Below, one piece after another: positions 57,726 through 64,000 of a stretch of DNA of 64,000 nucleotides. Each line of letters opens with the position of its first letter. Position 1 is the stretch's first letter. The position numbers and the translations under genes are program-made. The notes under the pieces were generated by a model. It did no database searches. It was not told the DNA's origin and saw nothing but the letters and a program-made list of their open reading frames with translations. Source of the DNA: Ferruginibacter sp. (lineage in GTDB: Bacteria > Bacteroidota > Bacteroidia > Chitinophagales > Chitinophagaceae); contig JACMKX010000165.1 in NCBI GenBank assembly GCA_014379905.1, positions 1 to 64,000 on the forward strand. The letters are read 5' to 3'.

Positions 57726-59647
57726 TACCCCTGCCCGTTTTTGCGTTTTTCAACCAGGCCCTCTGCGGTTTGATGCAGTTTTTCTTCCGCTTGTAAAAAC
57801 AGGATTACCTGCCAGCTGTCTTTTTGTTTTGTGCCATATAAACTTTTTACCAGCATATTGATATCCATTGCCCCCGCTTCCAATAAATTATAAATGGTGG
57901 TTTCTATCTGTGTAAACTCCGCTTCCGATAAACTGGTGAGGTGATTATTGATGCAATTATCGCAGATGCCACAATTTTTTTGTGTTGGCGCTGCAAAGTA
58001 AGCGGCCAGTATTGCCTCGCGGCAGGTGCTGGTATTACCTATGTAGCCAGTCATAGCTTGTACTCTTTGTTCATACAGCCGGCGGCGTTCTTTTACCTGC
58101 CGGTCATCTATCTTAAAATCATCGGAGTACATACGGTTCTTTTGCAGGAATAATTGTGGTTTGTCAGACGGAGGCTGGTAACTGATGATACCATAACGAT
58201 GCAGCTCCTTTAAAGCAGCAATGGTTTTACCTGTATCCATCTTTAAAAACCTGGCCAGTGTGCTTTCGTAGATGCTCACGACAAAATCGTAAATGCCTTC
58301 ATAACTACGGAGCAATGCTTTGATAACGGGCTCCAGCTGCGGTTTGGTTTTCTCCAGCTCGGCCATATCTGTTTTGGATGCAATGAACATAACGGTAGAC
58401 GGTTTAAAGAAGATCTCGTTATAGCTCAATATATCTTCCCTGGCCAGGGCCTGTATTCCATAGGTTACTTTAAAAATATCAAGGTTAAAGTTTTTGCCGA
58501 AGGTTGCAATATCAAAATCAAAACTTTCTCCTTCCCCTCCACCGGCTGCCACCTGCAGGTGGTTCATCAAAGCTGTATATATTATTTTTATGTCATCTGG
58601 CAGCGGGTAGCGAATGGCTGCCTGGTTTAACAGTTCAGTTGTTTCTTTTGGTTGGTACAGCAACACAGCATAGGCCCTTTTGCCATCCCGCCCGGCACGC
58701 CCTGCTTCCTGGTAATAATTTTCCAGGCAATCGGGCACATTGTAGTGAATAACGGTACGCACATCAGGCTTGTCGATCCCCATGCCAAATGCATTGGTAC
58801 ATACCATTACCCTTGTTTCATTTTTTACCCATGATTCCTGTTTCTGAGTGCGTTCATCATTGTGCAAACCTGCATGGTAGTAATCGGCATTAATACCGCG
58901 AAGTTTCAACAGTTCAGCTACCTGCTGGGTTTGCTTCCTGCTTTTGCAGTATACAATAGAACTACCTGGCACATTGGCTAATATCTCCTGAAGTTTGGTT
59001 TCTTTTGATTCAGGCGAAAAAATGCTATAGGATAAATTGGGCCGCTCAAAGGATTGTTTAAACTGCAGGCCTTCTTTACCAAAAGCAAGTTTTTGCATGA
59101 TGTCTTCCTGTACCTCTTTGGTGGCCGAGGCTGTAAGGGCTATTACCGGTACTCCTGGCAACTCCTCCCGCAGGTTGGCTATGCGGAGGTAGGGCGGACG
59201 AAAATCGTAACCCCATTGGGAGATACAATGGGCTTCATCTACAGCAATAAGGCAAGGTTTAATAGCCGGGAGAAATTCTTTAAATAATTCCGTTTCTAAT
59301 CTTTCCGGGGAAACGTAGAGGAATTTATAGTTACCAAAAGCTGCATTTTGCAGTGTGTTTTTTACTTCCATAAAATGCATGCCACTGTATACCGCCAGTG
59401 CAGGGATGCCTTTGTTGGTTAAGTTTTCAACCTGGTCTTTTATTAAGGCAATGAGCGGACTTACAACAATACAGATTCCTTCCATGGCCATTACCGGTAC
59501 CTGGAAGCAAACGGATTTGCCGCCACCGGTAGGAAGGAGGGCCAGGACATCTTTTTTTGCCAGTACCGCTTCTATGATGTCCTGCTGCAGGGGCCGGAAG
59601 TTATTGTAACCCCAATATTTTTTTAATATGCTATGGATATCTGCCAA
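57725..59647 (-). CDS. recQ: ATP-dependent DNA helicase RecQ
   Basis: FRPLQQDIIEAVLAKKDVLALLPTGGGKSVCFQVP, AVDEAHCISQWGYDFRP, QEAGRAGRDGKRA, zinc-binding Cys cluster. Confidence 0.95.
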   Translation of the reverse strand: MADIHSILKKYWGYNNFRPLQQDIIEAVLAKKDVLALLPTGGGKSVCFQVPVMAMEGICIVVSPLIALIKDQVENLTNKGIPALAVYSGMHFMEVKNTLQNAAFGNYKFLYVSPERLETELFKEFLPAIKPCLIAVDEAHCISQWGYDFRPPYLRIANLREELPGVPVIALTASATKEVQEDIMQKLAFGKEGLQFKQSFERPNLSYSIFSPESKETKLQEILANVPGSSIVYCKSRKQTQQVAELLKLRGINADYYHAGLHNDERTQKQESWVKNETRVMVCTNAFGMGIDKPDVRTVIHYNVPDCLENYYQEAGRAGRDGKRAYAVLLYQPKETTELLNQAAIRYPLPDDIKIIYTALMNHLQVAAGGGEGESFDFDIATFGKNFNLDIFKVTYGIQALAREDILSYNEIFFKPSTVMFIASKTDMAELEKTKPQLEPVIKALLRSYEGIYDFVVSIYESTLARFLKMDTGKTIAALKELHRYGIISYQPPSDKPQLFLQKNRMYSDDFKIDDRQVKERRRLYEQRVQAMTGYIGNTSTCREAILAAYFAAPTQKNCGICDNCINNHLTSLSEAEFTQIETTIYNLLEAGAMDINMLVKSLYGTKQKDSWQVILFLQAEEKLHQTAEGLVEKRKNGQG

Positions 59648-59716
59648 CGGTTGGAAAGGTATTAAAAAGAATTAACCGCTAAGGCGCAAAGACGCTAAAT
59701 TTCTTTGCGTTTTTTC

Positions 59717-59764
59717 GCAAAGAAGAGGTGACATCTTTCCCAAAAGATGTCACCTCTTCTTTGC
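59717..59764. repeat. inverted repeat, 22-bp perfect arms and 4-nt loop
   Basis: gcaaagaagaggtgacatcttt-ccca-aaagatgtcacctcttctttgc; shares core with 27619-27665. Confidence 0.95.
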
Positions 59765-59780
59765 AGTTGCGTTCTTTTTT

Positions 59781-59818
59781 CAACAGTTGACACCTTTTTG
59801 AAAAGATGTCATGTGTTG
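59781..59818. repeat. imperfect inverted repeat with the same tgacatcttt core
   Basis: caacagttgacacctttt...aaaagatgtcatgtgttg. Confidence 0.85.
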
Positions 59819-59824
59819 AAAAAA

Positions 59825-61957
59825 TCAATAAACCTTTTTCACAAACAACCTCACAGAATTCAACGCCAGCACAATATCACTAAAGCCCATCGCCAGCGCA
59901 GCAACCGTAGGCGTTAAAAAACCAAAAGCTGCTATAGGTATGGCAACAATATTATAGGCAAATGCCCAAAAGAGGTTTTCTTTTATGGTGATGTTGGTAT
60001 GCTTACCCAGGCCCAGTGCATAGGGCAGGTTTTTAAGGCCGTGGTTCATAAGGATCACATCGCTGCTTTGCATGGCAATTTGCGAAGCATCACTCAGCGA
60101 AATGCCCAGGCTGGCTTTGGCCAATGCAGGCGCATCATTAATGCCATCTCCCACCATAGCGGTGGGCACTTGCGCATTGAGGACAGCTATCTTTTCCAGT
60201 TTTTGTTGAGGAGTTTGTTCTGCTATTACTTCGTCAATGCCTAACTGCCCGGCCAGCGCTTCGCATTTTTCTTTGCGGTCACCGCTAAGCAAAACTGTTT
60301 TAATTTTTTTGTCATGCAACCAATCAATCACTTCTTTTGCTTCGGGGCGAATTTCATCGGCTACATCTATCCAGCCGATAAGTTCTCCTTTTTTGGTGAT
60401 GAATATATTATGATTGGGATCTACAAAATCTGCAGGTAATATTTTAAAGGAACCGGCTATATATTCATTGCCGTCATTGTCGGAGGCTTTAATACCCATG
60501 CCTTTTATTTCTTCAATATTTTTCCAGCGAATCACTTCGCTGGTTATCCATGCGGCAGCAACAGATCTTCCCAAAGGATGATTGGAAAATTTTTCGAGAG
60601 AATACACAATTTGTTTGAATACGCTTTCATCTATGGTTGTTTTAAAACCCGCAATAACAAAACTTCCTGTTGTAAGCGTACCTGTTTTATCAAATACGAT
60701 CTGTTGAATAGTTTTAAAAGTTTCCAAGGCCGAAGCATTGCGAAATAAAATACCATTTTTTGCGGCCCGGCCCATTCCTACTGCAATGGCTGCGGGTGTT
60801 GCCAGGCCCATGGCGCAGGGACAGGAGATCACCAATACGGCAATGGATCGCATCATGGCAATGCCTACGCTTTTATCTGCCAAAAAATAATTTCCTAAAA
60901 AAGTAAGCACAGCGATACCGATCACCAGTGGAACAAATACAGCACTGATCCTATCGGCAAGTTTTTGCATGGGAGGTTTTTCTCCCTGCGCATCCTGCAC
61001 CATTTTTAATATGCCGGAGAGCACGGTATCTTTTCCTGTAGCGGTTACCTGTGCTTTTACCAGGCCGCTTTCGAGCACACTGCCGCCAATTAAAAAATCT
61101 TTTTTTGTTTTGCTCACGGGAATGCTTTCGCCGGTGATAATGGCTTCATTCACCATGGCGTCTCCCCACAATACTTTGCAATCGATGGGTACCTGCTCGC
61201 CGTTTTTTACTAATACTAAATCACCTTCTTTTAATACAGTATTCTCCACCGGGAAAATTTGTTCCTGGTGTTTGTCATCAAAGGCAATCATGTTGGCCAT
61301 TACCTTCTGGCTTTTTGCCAGTTTTCTTATTTCTTTTTGGGTGGACTCAATGGAGGCTTCTTCCAGGTAATTACCCAATAATACCAGCGTGATGATGGAA
61401 GCGGTTGTTTCAAAAAATAAATAATCATGTCCCCAGCCCAAAATGGCGCCGGTAAGGCTGTAGGCAAAGGATGCTACTGCCCCCAGTGTAACCAGTACAT
61501 TCATATTGGGCATGCCGTTAAGGAGGCTTTTCCAGGCGCTACGGCCAAAATACCAGAGGCCCACCAAAAATACGGGCATGCATAAAGCCATTTGTATCCA
61601 GGGGTTCAGGAGCCAGTGAATGTGTATCCATTTATCCACCATATGCAGCATGAGCACCAGTGTAAAGGGCAGGCAGAATAAAAGGCGTTTCTTATTAGTG
61701 CTTAAAAAGGAGCCATCACTGCCCTGATCGTGGCCATGGTGCCCATCATGATCATTTGGCTCCAATACTTTATAGCCTAAAGAACCAATGCCTTTTTTTA
61801 TATTTTCCAGTGGTTTTTCCAGGGTATTGGTAAAACTCACGGCACCATCAATGGGATTTACTTTTACATCCTGCGCTCCTTCCTTCTGCAAATATTTATT
61901 TACACTCAGTGCACAATTGCTGCAGGTCATTCCTTCTACTTTCCAGTCTATGATCAC
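59825..61957 (-). CDS. copper-type P1B heavy-metal-translocating ATPase
   Basis: HMA GMTCSNCALSV; CPC in VISCPCAMGLATPAAIAVG; DKTGTLTTG; MVGDGINDAPALAKA; His-rich linker DHDGHHGHDQG. Confidence 0.95.
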   Translation of the reverse strand: MIIDWKVEGMTCSNCALSVNKYLQKEGAQDVKVNPIDGAVSFTNTLEKPLENIKKGIGSLGYKVLEPNDHDGHHGHDQGSDGSFLSTNKKRLLFCLPFTLVLMLHMVDKWIHIHWLLNPWIQMALCMPVFLVGLWYFGRSAWKSLLNGMPNMNVLVTLGAVASFAYSLTGAILGWGHDYLFFETTASIITLVLLGNYLEEASIESTQKEIRKLAKSQKVMANMIAFDDKHQEQIFPVENTVLKEGDLVLVKNGEQVPIDCKVLWGDAMVNEAIITGESIPVSKTKKDFLIGGSVLESGLVKAQVTATGKDTVLSGILKMVQDAQGEKPPMQKLADRISAVFVPLVIGIAVLTFLGNYFLADKSVGIAMMRSIAVLVISCPCAMGLATPAAIAVGMGRAAKNGILFRNASALETFKTIQQIVFDKTGTLTTGSFVIAGFKTTIDESVFKQIVYSLEKFSNHPLGRSVAAAWITSEVIRWKNIEEIKGMGIKASDNDGNEYIAGSFKILPADFVDPNHNIFITKKGELIGWIDVADEIRPEAKEVIDWLHDKKIKTVLLSGDRKEKCEALAGQLGIDEVIAEQTPQQKLEKIAVLNAQVPTAMVGDGINDAPALAKASLGISLSDASQIAMQSSDVILMNHGLKNLPYALGLGKHTNITIKENLFWAFAYNIVAIPIAAFGFLTPTVAALAMGFSDIVLALNSVRLFVKKVY

Positions 61958-62113
61958 AATTATCAGATTAATAGATTATTTAGATGGTTGATGCTGGCTC
62001 AAGACCATTATTGGTTCACCCGGGTTATACTTTAATCCAGGCCATCCGATGACCCTCCATGCCGATCCAAAATTACCCTATCCACAGCCCCTCTATTTAC
62101 TAAATATGAAATT

Positions 62114-62121
62114 TATCTTTG
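62114..62121 (+). promoter_or_regulatory. candidate -7 box TATCTTTG only 4 nt before the tsaE ATG
   Basis: Exact TAnnTTTG; ATG at 62126. Confidence 0.4.
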
Positions 62122-62125
62122 CATT

Positions 62126-62539
62126 ATGGATGCATATTTTAAATTGGATGAGATAGAAACGGCTGCCCGGCAATTCCTTGAGCAAACCAAAGGAAAAAAG
62201 GTATTCGCTTTTCATGGGGAGATGGGTGCCGGCAAAACAACCTTTATAACTACCGTTTGTAAGTTGCTGGGGGTAACAGCCGTGGTAAGCAGCCCTACTT
62301 TTTCCGTCATTAATGAGTATAAAACCGCAGCGGGTTTAATCATTTACCACCTGGACCTTTACCGCATAAAAGATGAACCCGAAGCCATCATGGCCGGCGT
62401 GGAAGACTGCTTTTATAGTGGCCATTACTGCTTTACCGAATGGCCGGAAAAAACTCCCGGCCTTTTTCCTGATGATACGTTGCAATGTTTTTTAAGCCTT
62501 ACCGGCAACGGCGATAGAAAGCTGCAAATAAAATTGTAA
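62126..62539 (+). CDS. tsaE: tRNA threonylcarbamoyladenosine biosynthesis ATPase TsaE
   Basis: FAFHGEMGAGKTTFITTVCKLLGV, VSSPTFSVINEY, HLDLYRI, FTEWPEK. Confidence 0.95.
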   Translation: MDAYFKLDEIETAARQFLEQTKGKKVFAFHGEMGAGKTTFITTVCKLLGVTAVVSSPTFSVINEYKTAAGLIIYHLDLYRIKDEPEAIMAGVEDCFYSGHYCFTEWPEKTPGLFPDDTLQCFLSLTGNGDRKLQIKL

Positions 62540-62557
62540 TTTGTACACCCCAGAGAG

Positions 62558-62634
62558 AACGCTGATAAAACGGATCGGGCGGGTCAAAACGGATTTTTTA
62601 AACCGTATGGGCTTTCATCCGCGCCATCAGCGTT
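62558..62634. repeat. long-range inverted repeat AACGCTGAT/ATCAGCGTT
   Basis: 9-bp perfect ends around repeated aaaacggat motifs between tsaE and ald. Confidence 0.6.
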
Positions 62635-62664
62635 GTCCGTGTTCTAAAAAAATTTTATAATACC

Positions 62665-63879
62665 ATGGCAACTGCTAAACCATTTGTATCTCCTTCACTG
62701 ACCTATGAAACCATGGAGGAAACGCTGGACATTAAACCCAAACACGAAAGCCTCTCCATTGGTATTCCCAAAGAAACTTCTTTTAACGAGAACAGGATTG
62801 CGCTTACGCCCGACGGTGTGGCAGTAATAGTAGCCAATGGCCACCGGGTACATATTGAAAGCAATGCCGGGGAAGGCGCCAACTACACCGACAAGGATTA
62901 CAGCGAGGCCGGTGCCAAAATTGTGTACGATAAAAAGCAGGTTTTTGAAAGCGAGATCATCGTAAAAAGTGCGCCGGTGAGCGAGGAAGAATGCGAATTT
63001 TTGCGTCCCAATCAATACATTATTTCTCCCGTTAACCAGGCCGTTATGAAGCGGGAGATCCTGGAGAAAATGATGCATAAAAGAATTACGGCCCTCAGTT
63101 TTGAGAACCTTAAAGATGCCAGCGGCCATAATCCCATTGTACGCAGCATGAGCGAAATTGCCGGCAGTGCCGTTATGTTGATTGCAGGGCAACACCTGAG
63201 TAATGCCAACAATGGTAAAGGTGTTTTAGTGGGCGGCATCAGCGGTATACCACCTACAAAAGTGGTGATTATTGGTGCAGGTATCGTGGGCGAATATGCT
63301 GCCCGTACTGCACTGGCCATGGGTGCCAGCGTTAAGGTTTTTGATAACAGCATTTACCGCCTCAAGCGCATGCAGAACAATATTGGGGTGCGTATGTGGA
63401 CGAGTGTGATAGAACCAAAAATTTTGGCCAAACAGCTTAAAACCTGCGATGTGGCCGTGGGTGCCCTCAGTGGGTCCGGTGGCCGCACCCCCTTGGTGGT
63501 TACCGAAGAAATGGTGAGCGCCATGCGCCCCGGCACGGTAATAGTAGATGTGAGCATTGATCATGGCGGCGTGTTTGAAACCAGCATGGTAACCACGCAT
63601 AAAAAACCAACTTTTACAAAATACGACGTTATCCATTATTGCGTGCCAAACATCCCCAGCGGTTTTGCCCGCACAGCCAGCCAGGCCATCAGCAATGTAC
63701 TAATGCCCCTGTTGCTCGAAACCGCCGAAGATGGCGGCATTGATAAAACCATCTGGCATAAGATCAATATCCGCACGGGTATTTATATGTTTAAGGGGAG
63801 CCTTACCAATTTTTATTTAAGTGAAAGATTTGACCTGAAGTTTACGGATTTAAATTTGTTGATTGCGAGCAGGAGGTAG
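62665..63879 (+). CDS. ald: alanine dehydrogenase
   Basis: IGIPKETSFNENRIALTPDGVAVIVANGHRVHIESNAGEGANYTDKDYSEAGAKIV; VVIIGAGIVGEYAARTALAMGASVKVFD; DVSIDHGGVFETS. Confidence 0.9.
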   Translation: MATAKPFVSPSLTYETMEETLDIKPKHESLSIGIPKETSFNENRIALTPDGVAVIVANGHRVHIESNAGEGANYTDKDYSEAGAKIVYDKKQVFESEIIVKSAPVSEEECEFLRPNQYIISPVNQAVMKREILEKMMHKRITALSFENLKDASGHNPIVRSMSEIAGSAVMLIAGQHLSNANNGKGVLVGGISGIPPTKVVIIGAGIVGEYAARTALAMGASVKVFDNSIYRLKRMQNNIGVRMWTSVIEPKILAKQLKTCDVAVGALSGSGGRTPLVVTEEMVSAMRPGTVIVDVSIDHGGVFETSMVTTHKKPTFTKYDVIHYCVPNIPSGFARTASQAISNVLMPLLLETAEDGGIDKTIWHKINIRTGIYMFKGSLTNFYLSERFDLKFTDLNLLIASRR

Positions 63880-64000
63880 GGTGGCTAAACAAAATATCCT
63901 ATCAGGCCTTGCGTAATAAAGCCTGGTTTATTGTTTAATTCCCCGGCTTTAAAAAAGAAATCTCCCTTTTTAATTTCCTATGCTATAAAAGCAGTTTTTA

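Noticed and set aside
62695-63195. 166-aa and other ORFs opposite ald
   Set aside because: Antisense to alanine dehydrogenase
1-64000. tRNA, rRNA, CRISPR arrays, IS elements or a defence island
   Set aside because: No convincing cloverleaf, regular spacer array, transposase or defence gene set found by eye; a tRNAscan/CRISPR/DefenseFinder run would be decisive

Overview
This 64 kb window looks like a chromosomal segment from a Bacteroidota bacterium, probably Chitinophagaceae-like. The basis is a GldC homologue, a DUF4290 protein, TAnnTTTG-type promoter boxes and overall protein similarity by eye. It is mostly housekeeping: murA, gmk, serS, gcvH, purD, the mreB-mreC-mreD-mrdA-rodA cell-shape cluster, ruvB, recQ, tsaE, alanine dehydrogenase, two POT transporters, a GH20 hexosaminidase, a CopA-like ATPase and two-component systems. 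I see no rRNA, tRNA, CRISPR array, intact transposon, prophage or obvious defence island. The best leads for follow-up are: (1) an ECF sigma / membrane protein / Spy-like cassette whose middle protein carries four VPxGYF repeats; (2) an arfB-mbnP-mbnH-like translationally coupled operon; (3) two perfect DnaA-box 9-mers flanking a near-perfect 47-bp palindrome upstream of mreB, whose core recurs in two hairpins near 59.7 kb; (4) a ~225-bp tandem degenerate non-coding repeat with conserved hairpins and one compensatory base-pair swap; (5) a candidate orphan small RNA between the HerA-like ATPase gene and recQ; (6) eroding genes (caspase-TPR, nucleotidyltransferase module, frameshifted lipoprotein); (7) inverted repeats that supply the stop codons of two neighbouring genes. 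All product names come from reading protein sequence by eye; no database search was run.
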